Positions 20,351 to 30,742 of a stretch of 64,000 nt of DNA are shown one piece after another; the first letter of the stretch is position 1; each line of letters starts with the position of its first letter. The notes under the pieces are model-generated. The model saw only the letters and a list, made by a program, of their open reading frames with translations, did not search any database and was not told the origin of the DNA. The stretch covers positions 474,881 to 538,880 of the forward strand of contig OZ025695.1 of assembly GCA_964019335.1 (NCBI GenBank). Direction: 5' to 3'. This stretch comes from Diplonema japonicum. Lineage: Eukaryota > Euglenozoa > Diplonemea > Diplonemida > Diplonemidae. A program made the translations under genes and the position numbers.

Positions 20351-21795
20351 AACCGAAAAAAAATGGTGAATAAATGAAAATTAGGGGTCTACACATCACA
20401 TCTAACAAGTATCCCTCTCTCCAATTTACACGATATTTCGTGCGTTATAATATAATAAAACACAAATTAAAAAAAAAAAAACCCCACCGGGTTAATTTGT
20501 CCTCCCTCTACCAATATATAGGTTCTGTTCTCTGAGAAGAAAATGAAAAAAAAAAATTCTTCTTCATTTTGTGTGCAATTCTTTTTTTTTTTTTGATGAA
20601 TATTTTTCAAGGTTTGACCTTCCCAAAGTTTTTTTTTTGCTTTAGAAGGACGTTCTCTCCCCCCCCCCCTTTTTTTGTCATGTTTGTATCTACCTTGCTC
20701 CCTTCTGGGGCCTCGGGAGGCCTTTCTTCCTGTGTTGCCTTTTTCTCTTTAAGAAAAGGCACATGCAATGAGAATAAAATGGGGTCTGGTGGGTTATGTG
20801 CAGAAAAAGGAGAAATAAAAAAGAAAAGGAAACAAAAAAATGAAAAAGACAGAATGGCGGCAAAAACGAAAGGGGGAGGGGGGAACTATTCTGGCGCATT
20901 AAAAACACATCCCAGCTGACGCTAGGTGGTAGCACACAACAATGGGAGGAGGGGAGAAGAAGAAAAGGGAGGGAAACAACAAAAAAAAAAAAAAAAAAAA
21001 GGGTTGGTCTCGAGATGGAGCAAAAGGGGTGGAGGACAGACAAGAAAAAAAGAGAGAAAGAAAGTTGAAAAAGAGATTTCAAAAAAAAAAAAGGAAAAAA
21101 AAAAAAGAAAAGAAAACGGAAGAAAAAAGAGGGAGACGAAAAAAAACAAAGAAATTACACTGAAACCTTCAACACTCCCTTCTTCTTCTTCTTTTTTTTT
21201 TTTTTCTCCTCGTTTTTATAACCAATCCAGAAAAAAAAAAACAACTTTCTTTTTGTTTCTATCCCTTTTTATTTATTTTTTTATTCCTCTTGCTTTCCGT
21301 CCATAGACCTTTTGCGTCTTCTTCAATTAAAAAAAAAAAAAAAAAAAAACCACTCTTTATACCCCCGCTCTCTCACTCTCGGTTGATCGTCCCCTTTGTT
21401 TTTTTTTTTTCTTGGTTTTTTTTTTTCTTGTTTTTTTTTCTTCTCTTCATCAGACAACAAACCAAACACTTTATGAGGAATGCTAATTTATTATTCCTTT
21501 TTTTTCTTTTTTTTAAAGAGGTAATTCACTATTATACGGGAAGAAGTGTTAGAACAAACAAAACAAGGGGGGGGGGGGGGGGGGGATTAGTTGGTGGTGC
21601 TCCTTTTGCTTTTTTCTTTTTTTGGTTGCGCACGAGCAGGAAATAAGAGAGATACCCATGGGAGCATGAAAGATCTGGGCCTGCTCGAAGGGGGGGGCGG
21701 GTGGGTTGTATTTAAAACGAAAATAAGAGAGAGAAACCTGTCATGTCTCGCACCGTGACCGTGAAGGAGACTATTCCCCCACACTGCGCAACACT
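20351..21795. repeat. Low-complexity spacer
   Basis: About 1.4 kb of A-, T- and G-rich runs (for example poly-G at about 21569-21585). Frames on both strands are low-complexity shadows. Nothing recognisable. Confidence 0.8.
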
Positions 21796-22992
21796 TCACA
21801 CCTCTTCATGCACAATAGGCGTCTTCAGGTCTGTAACATCAGGCGAGTCCGAAGGCATGTCGTCCGAGGACTCAGGTCTTCCAAAAACAAAGACACTCTG
21901 TTCACAAGATGTGTCGGGGACCGACTTGTCAGCCGGATGCACAGAAGCGTCCTGCACCCCATGCTTGTGGAAGACATCCACCACCATCCCCAACACAACG
22001 CACATTTCCTCAGCTGATTCCACCGACATGGCAACCTTGCACGAGCCTACATTCTGCACATCCGTGAGCTGCCACACAGCCAGCTTGTTCACGGCCTTCA
22101 CTTCATTGATAGCGAGGATCTCTTTTCTCAGAAGGTCCACATTGACAGTGGGAGGGGTCCCTTGCAGCATGATGAAAACGGTTTTTTTAGCCAGCGGGAA
22201 GGCGGCCTTCACAAGAAGCCCCGTAATGAGCAGTGACAGGACGGGGTCCACGATGTACCGCCAGGACCACGTCGTCTTCCACATGATGAGAGCTGCGATG
22301 ATGACGGCGACAGAAGCAAGCGTGTCGCCAAGGAGGTGCAGGTACAGCGCTTGGGAATTTGTGTGGCCCTCTTGTTTAACGGGCCTCCTGATGAGCTCGT
22401 GTGTGGAGTTGGCCCGTGACCCCATGGACGCCCTGTGCTCTGCAGACCCCGCTGAGTAACGGTGTTCCAATTCGATGTCTGTCATGGTGACGGGTGCCGC
22501 ATGGCTGTGGCCATGGTCGTGGCCGTGATGATGGCTGTGGCCGTGCCCCCCATGTGCGTGATCGCACCCCATGTGTGAATGTTCTCTGAACACGACAAGG
22601 CCGAGCAGGTTGATGAGCAGGCCCACAGAAGCCGTTACGAGCAGAACGACAGGCTGCTCGATTTTCTCATCGAGGAAGAGCCTGTGGATGGACTCGACTG
22701 CTATCGTGAAGCACAGCGCCAGCAGGAACACGGAGTTGACCAAAGCGCCCACCAGCTCCGCACGTTTCCACCCGTATGTGAAGTTGTCCGTCTTTTCTTT
22801 CTTTGCCGCTTTGATTGATATCAACGTGATGATCAGCGCGAGGCAGTCGGACATCACATGGAACGCATCGGCCGTCAACGCCACGCAGTTCGTGAGCCTC
22901 CCGACCACCAGCTCCACAAAGAAATAACCCCCGGTGAGGATGATCATCATCCACACCCTCGTCTCGCGTTGCCACTCGCTGGGCCACTTCAT
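21796..22992 (-). CDS. Cation diffusion facilitator zinc transporter (SLC30/ZnT-like)
   Basis: 398 residues with six predicted transmembrane helices. The transport-site residues are visible as two HxxxD motifs: AFHVMSD in TM2 and LHLLGD in TM5. Between TM4 and TM5 lies a long His-rich loop (HAHGGHGHSHHHGHDHGHSH), typical of ZnT1/ZRC1-type Zn2+/H+ antiporters. The C-terminal cytosolic ferredoxin-like domain (LRKEILAINEVKAVNKLAVWQL) is present, followed by an acidic tail. It likely exports Zn2+ from the cytosol to a compartment or the outside. ATG 22992 follows TTCCAG. Length and architecture are normal and no intron is needed. Confidence 0.95.
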   Translation of the reverse strand: MKWPSEWQRETRVWMMIILTGGYFFVELVVGRLTNCVALTADAFHVMSDCLALIITLISIKAAKKEKTDNFTYGWKRAELVGALVNSVFLLALCFTIAVESIHRLFLDEKIEQPVVLLVTASVGLLINLLGLVVFREHSHMGCDHAHGGHGHSHHHGHDHGHSHAAPVTMTDIELEHRYSAGSAEHRASMGSRANSTHELIRRPVKQEGHTNSQALYLHLLGDTLASVAVIIAALIMWKTTWSWRYIVDPVLSLLITGLLVKAAFPLAKKTVFIMLQGTPPTVNVDLLRKEILAINEVKAVNKLAVWQLTDVQNVGSCKVAMSVESAEEMCVVLGMVVDVFHKHGVQDASVHPADKSVPDTSCEQSVFVFGRPESSDDMPSDSPDVTDLKTPIVHEEV

Positions 22993-23080
22993 CTTCAGCT
23001 GGAAGGGGCCTCAGAATGCTAGAATCGAAATTGAAGAGAAATAAAAAAAAGGGGGGGGATAGACTGGCAAGGGCCTCCGT

Positions 23081-24073
23081 TTACTTACTAAAAAAGACAT
23101 CATAGTAAACAGGTCTGTAGACAGGACCTTTCCTGCTTTCACCTACCCTCTGGGTACTCAAGAGCCGGAGGTATTTCTTTTTTGCAGGCTCCCTCTCAAA
23201 CATCAGAACATCGTCGACAGCAACAGGGGACTCGGACGGGTTGGCTAGCTCCAGTAAAAGGAAGGGCGGTCCGTGTGGGGGGATGAAGTAGATGTTGGTT
23301 CTGAAGTGGGTGGTGATGAGGAGTGCACGGGGTGTGAGTGAGAGCCTAGGGATGCCTGTCTCTATCGCCCATATAGCAGCGTCATCCACAAGACTCCAAA
23401 GGAACGTGGTTTTGCTGGCATAGCCCGCAACATGGACGGATGAGATGGACCCGACAGTGAGATGGGCCCCTTTCAGGTAGTTGGCCAGCCTTGATTCTTG
23501 CAGTTCGTTGTTGTGGTAGACCTTCCCCGCGGTGGTGAGCAGCTTGTAGTCCCCGTCAGGGTTTACGAGGCACAGGGACAGGATACCGGAAGGGCCATTG
23601 TGGACCCATTCACGGCCCCCCTTGAGCAGGACGAGTCGTATGAGGCTGGACTCGGTTGCCATGACGAGACCGTAGGGCCGTGAGTGGTGGTGCGTGATGC
23701 GCTCACCGTAGCCTGCGGTGTAGCAGTGCACTCTGTTGTTTTTAATGAACCCCACGTTGATAGCACCGTCAACTACATATGAATTCCGCGCCACGCAGCT
23801 TGCGGGGTCTGCCTCGGGGCCTTTTATCCCATCGTCGTTTTCCCGCACCCTCACCTCGTGAACCCACCCCACTCCGCGAGCTGCCATCCACCAGCACCAG
23901 CACCACAGCCCGTCACTGCGCAACCCGACCATCCCGTGTAGACCGTCCTCGACCACTCGTCTCACTCCCCGAGCCACCCTCCCCAGCATCAGCCACTCCC
24001 CAGGGCTGCAGTACATCACGAGGATGATGCTCACCAGGTCCACAGGAAGCCGTGTCAACGTGCTCCTCTCCAT
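23081..24073 (-). CDS. F-box-like protein with beta-rich C-terminal region
   Basis: 330 residues. The N-terminus LTRLPVDLVSIILVMYCSPG, followed by LGRVARGVRRVVED, resembles an F-box (LPxDLVxxIL...L..V.R.....). The rest is beta-rich, with a possible propeller character, but I cannot count defined WD or kelch units. If the F-box is real, it would bring a substrate to an SCF ubiquitin ligase; the substrate is unknown. The start at 24073 follows CACAG/CAG sites within ~20 nt. Stop at 23081, then a short G-rich gap before the CDF gene. Some protist F-box proteins are poorly conserved, so the call is tentative. Confidence 0.6.
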   Translation of the reverse strand: MERSTLTRLPVDLVSIILVMYCSPGEWLMLGRVARGVRRVVEDGLHGMVGLRSDGLWCWCWWMAARGVGWVHEVRVRENDDGIKGPEADPASCVARNSYVVDGAINVGFIKNNRVHCYTAGYGERITHHHSRPYGLVMATESSLIRLVLLKGGREWVHNGPSGILSLCLVNPDGDYKLLTTAGKVYHNNELQESRLANYLKGAHLTVGSISSVHVAGYASKTTFLWSLVDDAAIWAIETGIPRLSLTPRALLITTHFRTNIYFIPPHGPPFLLLELANPSESPVAVDDVLMFEREPAKKKYLRLLSTQRVGESRKGPVYRPVYYDVFFSK

Positions 24074-24641
24074 CTCGTGCGGACCTGCTGTGTGTTAATG
24101 TTGAACAGAAAGAAAGGAATATTTGTAAAAGCCGGGAGGGAACCGCCTGCAATCTTCGAACTCCCCTCTGCACAGGGAAGAAAAGTACACAGCGTTTATG
24201 TCTTCTTGCTAGTCAAGGATGAACCGTAACCCAGGGAGGGTGGTGGTGGTGGTGGGGAAGGCAGCAGGGACCCCGATGACCACCCCAGCACTACGAAGAG
24301 AAAAAATGAAATAGTAAAACGGGGTGAATCAAAAATGGAAAGGCAGTTTTTAAAAAAAAGAAGAAAATAAAAAAGAGAAAAAAAAAGAACAAAGGAGAAA
24401 CGAGGGTGAAAAAAGTGGGGGGGGGGGGAGGGGGAAATATGTCGCTAATTGTACAATTAAACACTCCCAACTGCAGCACGCACCAAATACCAAGCAGGTG
24501 ATCAACGTGAAGGACAAGGAAAGTGAAAATAAGTAACGGGATAAGGCCGAAGGACCCTGTGTGGCAGCAAGGCCAACTTCAACTTCATGGTGATGCCACG
24601 CCTTTAGATGCTACCAGGTCCTATGAGCCAAGCCCTGCTGC
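24074..24641. other. Intergenic, low complexity
   Basis: About 570 nt between the F-box-like gene and 6PGDH. It holds GGT and A/G-rich runs and nothing that resembles a gene. Confidence 0.7.
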
Positions 24642-26371
24642 TTATTTGTTGTACTGGGTAGAGGCAATGTTGCCACCCTTTCCTGTCCAGTTGGTGTGCA
24701 CGAACTTGCCCGGGCTGTCAAGCAGCTCGTATGTGTGGGCACCGAAGTAATCACGCTGAGCCTGTAATGGTGTTGTTATTCGTTCTGTGCTGTTTCTGCA
24801 TACCTGAAGCAAGTTGGCAGGCAGGCGAGCAGTGCGGTACCCGTCCCAGAACGCCAGTGAAGTGGAGAGGGTTGGGGTTGGGATCCCGCAAGTGGCTGCC
24901 TCTGCCACGACGTCCCTCCATGCGGCCTCACACTCCGAGATCTTGTTCTTGAACCAGTCGTCGACGAGGAGCGACTCCAGCAACGGCTGGTTATCAAAGG
25001 CCTCCTTAATCTTACCCAAGAAGGTGCCTGTAGCGTTTGTTACTCGTTACCTTTACTTTTGTACATACTCCTAATAATGCACCCACCCCTCCACATCAAG
25101 GCAATCGAGCCGTAGTTCAGCGTCCAGCCGTGCTCGGAGGCTGCTGCTCTCAGAAGCATGAAGCCCTGTGCATAGGACACAATCTTCGCAGCAAGGAGCG
25201 CCTTGCCCAGCTTCTCGACGAAAGCCGCCTTGTCACCGGAGAAGGTCTTCGCCGCGCTGGACTTCAGCACCTGCGAGGCCCTAACTCTCTCGTCCTTGAT
25301 GGACGACAGGCACCTGGCGAACACAGACTCGCCGATGAGCGTCAGAGGGACACCCAGGTCGAGGGCTTCGATACCAGTCCACTTACCCGTGCCCTTCTGC
25401 CCTGCAGTGTCACGGATCTTCTCCACCAAGGGGGCACCGTCCTCTTCGAATGCAAGGATATCGGCGGTGATCTCAATGAGGTACGACTCGAGGTCACCCT
25501 TGTTGTACTCTGTGAAAACATTGGCCATCTCCTTGGGCTCCATCCCAAGCATGTCCCTCATGATGTGGTACACCTCGCAGATCACCTGCATGTCGCCGTA
25601 CTCGATCCCGTTGTGCACCATCTTCACGTAGTGCCCGGCACCGTCCTGCCCAACCCAGTTGCAGCAGGGCTCGTCGCCCACCTTGGCACAAATGGCCTGG
25701 AAGATGGGCCTCACATGCTGCCATGCCTCGAAGGAGCCGCCGGGCATGATGGATGGGCCATACCTGGCACCCTCCTCGCCGCCCGACACACCCGCCCCGA
25801 TGAAATGGATGCCCTTCTTGGTGAGGGTCTTGGTGCGCCTGATGGAGTCGGGGAAGTGGGAGTTGCCACCGTCGATGACGATGTCGCCGTGCTCCAAGTA
25901 GGGGATCAGGGCGTCGATGAAGTCGTCGACAGGCTGCCCCGCCTTCACCATGAGCATCACCTTCCTAGGCCTCTTCAGGTTCCTGCACATGTCCTCAGTG
26001 CTCTTGGCACCGATCACATTGGCAACGCCCTTGGCGGCGCCCCTCTCGACGAAGTCGTCGACCTTGTCCTTCGACCTGTTCCATGCGATCACTTTGAAGC
26101 CGTTGTCTGCCATGTTCAGGATGAGGTTCTGCCCCATCACGGCCATCCCGATGACGGCAATATCGCCCTCAGCGTACGAACCTTCAGAGCCGCTCGACGC
26201 CTTCGAGCCCAGCTTGATGCGCTTGTTCTTCGCTTCCTCAAGAGCATGCGCAAGCCCCGTCCAGATGTCCCCTGGACATTCGTTGGCTACTGACGCCAGC
26301 ATGTCGTTGATGATGCCATCGAGGTTGTGTTTGTTGTAGAACGCCTTTACCTCAGCTTCGTCGAAAGACAT
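24642..26371 (-). CDS. gnd: 6-phosphogluconate dehydrogenase with N-terminal docking-like domain
   Basis: Spliced product 548 residues. Residues ~72-548 are a full decarboxylating 6PGDH: NADP fold (AVIGMAVMGQNL), VIDGGNSHF, the GAGHYVKMVHNGIEYGD signature, and the C-terminal tail ending HTNWTGKGG. It makes ribulose-5-phosphate and NADPH in the pentose phosphate pathway. Two introns: 25028-25068 (41 nt, phase 1) joins IIRS to TFLGKIKEAF, and 24762-24803 (42 nt, in frame, no stop) joins LLQ to AQRDYFGAHTYE. Exons total 1,647 nt. The unusual part is residues 1-~50, AFYNKHNLDGIINDML...LAHALEEAK, which resembles a RIIa/Dpy-30 dimerisation-docking helix pair. This suggests anchoring, for example in a flagellum. 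ATG 26371 follows CAG about 13 nt upstream. Confidence 0.96.
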
Positions 26372-26825
26372 TTTTATGTATTTGCTGCTGCTGCGCAGTT
26401 GACGTTGAAGCGTGCGGCAGGCCATCCTTCACAAAGTATGAAACTACAAGAGATATGGAATTACGAGGTTAAAAAAAAAAAGAAAACAACAAAGCAGCAC
26501 CGTCACCGCAGTGGGGTGCTGGTGTTCCTTATCGCTTCTTTTATGTTCTAATTTCGGTGCTTCTACTAAGACACGTGATCGTGAAAGCACCTGTGGCGTC
26601 GGCTGTGTTCTCTTTAGTAACACTTTGACGCGGGTGGTGAGGGCACAACGGAAAAGGGAGAGCAAACAATCACAACAAAAGAGAAATGGGGTTAAAACGG
26701 ACTTTTTTATGGGCTTTACAAGGTCAGGGGGAGGGGAGGGTGGTTACAACTCTGCTGGGTAAGCTAACTAACTGTACAAGTGAACACAGGCAGACAGGAC
26801 AAATAAAGAACCCGGGCTCGGATGA
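26372..26825. other. Intergenic
   Basis: About 450 nt of mixed sequence with a short A run near 26470. No gene recognised. Confidence 0.6.
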
Positions 26826-29069
26826 TTAGTACAGCCTCGCCTTATCCTCCTGGGACATGACGACAAAGCTTCCTGAGTGCTCCGATGACCCGCCCCTCGA
26901 GACGACAAACTCTACCTGTGCACCTACCTTGGCGTGGGCCTTGAAGACATCTTTGAAGGAGTTGATTGATGATACACGCTCCATCCCGAAGTTTACGAGC
27001 ACATCACCATCCATGACACCAGCAATGTCGGCAGGCCCCCCTTCCACGACACCTTCGATCTGGCAGATCGCTTCGTTCGACACATCAATCTGCATCCCCA
27101 GCCACGGCAATTTCGCTGGGTTCTTCTTTACCTTCCTCCCTGTCTTTGGTGTCGCTGTCCTTGGTGTGCTTGGACGTGCGCTCGGTGTCACAGAAGACCT
27201 CCTCGCCACCCTCTTCCCAGAAGGTTTCCTCACGGCACTCGTCCCTCGCTTCTTTGTCGACACCTTCCGCTTCTTGCTGGACTTCCTGCTACTCTTCCTG
27301 CTGCTTTTCCTGCTCCCTGGCGAGCCATCAGGGCGTTTAACCATCTTGCGTCCCGATTTGCTCTTGCTCCTCTTTTTCGAAACCTTGCGAACGCCCGTCG
27401 ACTTAGATGTCTTGGGACGGGGCGACTTTGCCCTCGGTTTGGGGGACTTGGATTTCTTAGAGGATTTCTTAGAGGACTTGGCAGGGGGTTTCGGAGTGGC
27501 AAGAGAGGCAACACGCGGTGTGATGCTCCTGCGAGGTGTCCTGGGGGTGCCGGCTCCTGTTGACGCGCCAGGACGTGGTGTGCTTGAGCGGCGCACGCGG
27601 GACACCTTCGGGGCAGGCTTGGACGATGCGGACCTCGATGGCTTCGAGGCTCTAGATGGCTTCGAAGATCTAGACGTCTTGGGTGCGGGCGATGCTGTCA
27701 CGGGCCTGCGTGATGACACCCTTGAAGCCCCTGTGCTAGGACGGCGCCTCGGTTTCACACCAGAGTCGAGCCTTGCTTTGTTAACTGACCTCTCACGTCC
27801 CTTCTTCCCCCTGAGGGGCGAAGCAAACTCCTCATCTATCTCCTTCCTCCTGCGGAACGCTTGCAGCACGATCTCTAGCAGCGTGCAAGCGTTGATGATA
27901 ACCTCTTGGTTGTGTATCATCTTCGCCCTCTTCTGGATATTCATCATGTCGTACGCTATGATCATGTCACGGATCCCGCACACGGCGCCTCGTAGAGCCT
28001 TCTTTGGGAGGATGGCACCATCAGGCTGGGGTGCGAGCACCCAGAGGCCATCCATGAAGGTATCGGAGGTGGTGTATCCCAGCTTGGCATTCTCTTTTTC
28101 AATGACCCTCTTGACAGCCTTCAGCCCTGATTCGTACAACCTGTTCTCCTGTCCTTTGCCCTCATCCCTAGAGATGGTAAGCCTCTCGAAGTCGTACATG
28201 CAGTGCACAGCCCTGCCCTTCAGCATCGTCATGATTTCGTTCACTTGCTCTGAATCCCTCTCGCCTACCAAGTTGAGCTTATGGTTGTTCAGCTCCATCT
28301 TCACAGTGAGCATCTGCATGTCAATGTCGCGCTTCTCGCCGTTCAGCATTTCCGTCTCTGCCTGCAGTCGCAAGATGTCATTCTCCGCACGTTCCATGGC
28401 ATCGGCAATCTGTTCATCCGTCATGTCCCCCTGGTTGATGATGCGGTGCAGGTCGGCATTGTCCTCACATATCCTAGCGTACTGCCTTTGCAGCTCCTGT
28501 GCAGTTCTATGGATTGTAACACCACATACCATCTCGTGCCCGTACTTCAGGTAGTCGGCTATCTTTTTGTAGTATAGTCTGAGCACTCCCTTCTCTGTGT
28601 TCCGTGCAAGACAATCGGAGAACTTGTGTCGCTTACGGATGCTCTGTAAGGTTTTTAAATTCGACAATAACAACAAACCTCACGCTGCTTCATGAACCTC
28701 ACGAGTCTGTTGTAGAACATGCGCTGCAGGCCTCTCTCCGTGTGCGATAGGAGCGACTCGGCAGCTGTGTTGGTTTTCGTGCTGTGCGAGCTTCAACATA
28801 CCCTGGACACGTTTTGCGTTGGCTTTCTCCCTTCTTCCGAACTCAATCATCTGCCCCAAGAAGACGTTCATGGAACCCCTTTCGGTGTGCTTAAACAGCA
28901 GCTTGGCAATTTCGCCTCGCTTATTCAGGTCTCTCTTCTTCTGGTACCACCTCTGCCATCTCTGGTAATACACCATTTGCAGGCCGTTTCTGATAGTCCT
29001 GAACAGCACTTGTGCCATGCCCAATCGCTTGTTGTTGTTGTTCAGATTTCTCACGAATCTGGTGTGTGT

Positions 29070-29120
<51 letters not shown>

Positions 29121-30647
29121 CGCGTTGGTTGACATACTCCTGCAGCTTTTTCCAGTAAGCCGTCTGCAGGCCCTGCTGGGTCGTCCTCACCAAGATGTTC
29201 GCAATGTGTTGCTGTATTTATGTCATATTCCTTGCAGTGTTTGTACCTGTTTCCTGTTCTCTTTCTGTGCCGTGCTAAACCAAGACAGCTTCGTGTAGTA
29301 TACGAGCAAAAGGCCTCTTGTCGTTGCTGTGTTGTGTAAGCAATGGTAGACAATGCTGTGTTTTGGCATACTTCTGAGAAGGCTCCAGGCAATATCGCGC
29401 TTCTTTTTAGCGGCGCGGCGATCTTGCACCCATTTCACACTCCTGTCGTAGTACGCTTGCTTTATCCCGCTATGCGACTTTCTGCCCAAGGCGACCGCAA
29501 GTGAACGCTTCCTCCTGGCGTCTATCTCCTCCAAACGGCGTAGTTGGTCCTTTCGCCTCTCGAGCTCTTCGTAGTTGTGAATTACCGTGGCCCGCATGTG
29601 TTCCACAGTGTTCTGCAGTTCCAGTTCCTGTCGCAGCGCGATCATGTGTTGTTGTGGTGATTCGTGAGGGCTAGATTCGGACAGCCAGATCTTAACAGTG
29701 CCGTTCTGCCCAACACTCCACACCTTCATCGCGTTGATCCTGCTCAGGATGTGCAGGTGGTTCACGTAGGTGCCCGAGTGATCGAACATGCGAGTAACTA
29801 ACTGCAGCGTCTCCGCGTCCCAGACACAAATCACACCGTCGACACCACCTGCCCAGATGCGTGTAGACGAAGGGTCTTTCATGAGAGACGTGATAGGACC
29901 CTCACGATGGTCAAGGAACTTAACTAATTGGCCCGTTTGTGTGTTCCAGACTTTCATGGTACCATCAAGGGCAGCAGAGAAGAGGAACACTTCTTGGATT
30001 GCCAGCGCTTTGACACCACCCCTGTGGCCCACTATAGGCCACGGCGCGCCTCGCTCTTGCATGGTCTCCAGATTCCAGCACCTTATAACGTAGTCGTTAC
30101 CACCGCTGAAGAGGAGGTTGCCCTCGGCAGCCAAACTGAGAACAGAGTTCTGATGGCCGCTGAGCTGTACCATGTACCTGAAAGTTGATGCGTCCCACTG
30201 GAGGATTTGCCAATCCTGCGACCCTGTGTAGATGTAACCGGCAAGCTGTGTCATGCAAGTGATGGCACCCGAGTGCTGTTTCACTTCGAAGGCCAGTTCG
30301 AAAGTCTCTTCATCGAAGATCCTAAGGTACCCGTCGCTGAGCCCGCACCACATGTAACCTCCGTACGACAGCATCGAGCACACGTAGACGTCCTTCTTCC
30401 TCTCGATGGACAGCATGATCTCTCCTGTGCCGCCGCTCCTTATGCTGATTTCACCGTCCTGGTCTCCAGTCCAGATGGTCATCCCTGCAAAGAACTCACC
30501 AGGCGCGTTCACCACTTCCAAGCACCTGATGTAGCCATCAAAGCCGCCAAGGCCACGGATGCCCTTCGAGTGCACCATCCCGAACTCGTCGCTGAAGGGC
30601 CGCCTCTGGTCGAGGCGTTGATGTGTTACATCTGATAGATGTGCCAT
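26826..30647 (-). CDS. WD40 / 36-residue helical repeat / PDZ scaffold protein
   Basis: Spliced product 1,196 residues from six exons (30647-29372, 29326-29247, 29211-29138, 29058-28802, 28764-28679, 28643-26826; 3,591 nt). Residues ~30-330 form a seven-bladed WD40 propeller, then a coiled coil. From ~394 come seven tandem units of exactly 36 residues, each starting G-L-x-x-x-Y-Y-x-x-x and ending near L-L-x-x-T-x-x; the exact spacing appears only after splicing. A coiled coil (~650-760), a Ser/Lys/Arg/Pro-rich low-complexity region with SSKK/SRKS repeats (~870-1,090) and a C-terminal PDZ domain (WLGMQIDV...GVVEGGPADIAGVMDGDVLV) follow. It looks like a cytoskeletal or flagellar scaffold; the role is inferred. 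I do not recognise the 36-residue repeat family. Confidence 0.88.
29059..29137 (-). other. 79-nt intron containing an A50 tract
   Basis: GTATGT donor, then 50 consecutive A on the minus strand (T 29071-29120 on plus), then a CACACACACCAG acceptor. Removing it joins LQE to FVRN (phase 2) and gives exactly 36 residues between neighbouring repeat starts, which supports the splice sites. Confidence 0.85.
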
Positions 30648-30742
30648 GTTGACCCTGCGTGTGCTGCTGTGTGTGAGAACAATGTAACTATAGACAAGAA
30701 AGGGTATTCTAATAAGGGTTCCTAATGTTCCTTCCTAGTGTT

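Noticed and set aside
18223-21163. Many open frames rich in Lys, Phe or Pro
   Set aside because: They are shadows of A, T and C runs and have no domain or plausible start context.
25037-26293. 418-codon plus-strand frame opposite 6PGDH
   Set aside because: It is an antisense shadow of the conserved enzyme and has no recognisable motifs.
26857-28554. 565-codon plus-strand frame opposite the WD40/PDZ gene
   Set aside because: It is antisense to a frame with clear PDZ and coiled-coil features; its length comes from the biased Ser/Arg/Lys composition of the true strand.
28680-29193. Poly-lysine proteins across the A50 tract
   Set aside because: Splicing out 29059-29137 gives an exact 36-residue repeat spacing, so the tract is intronic.
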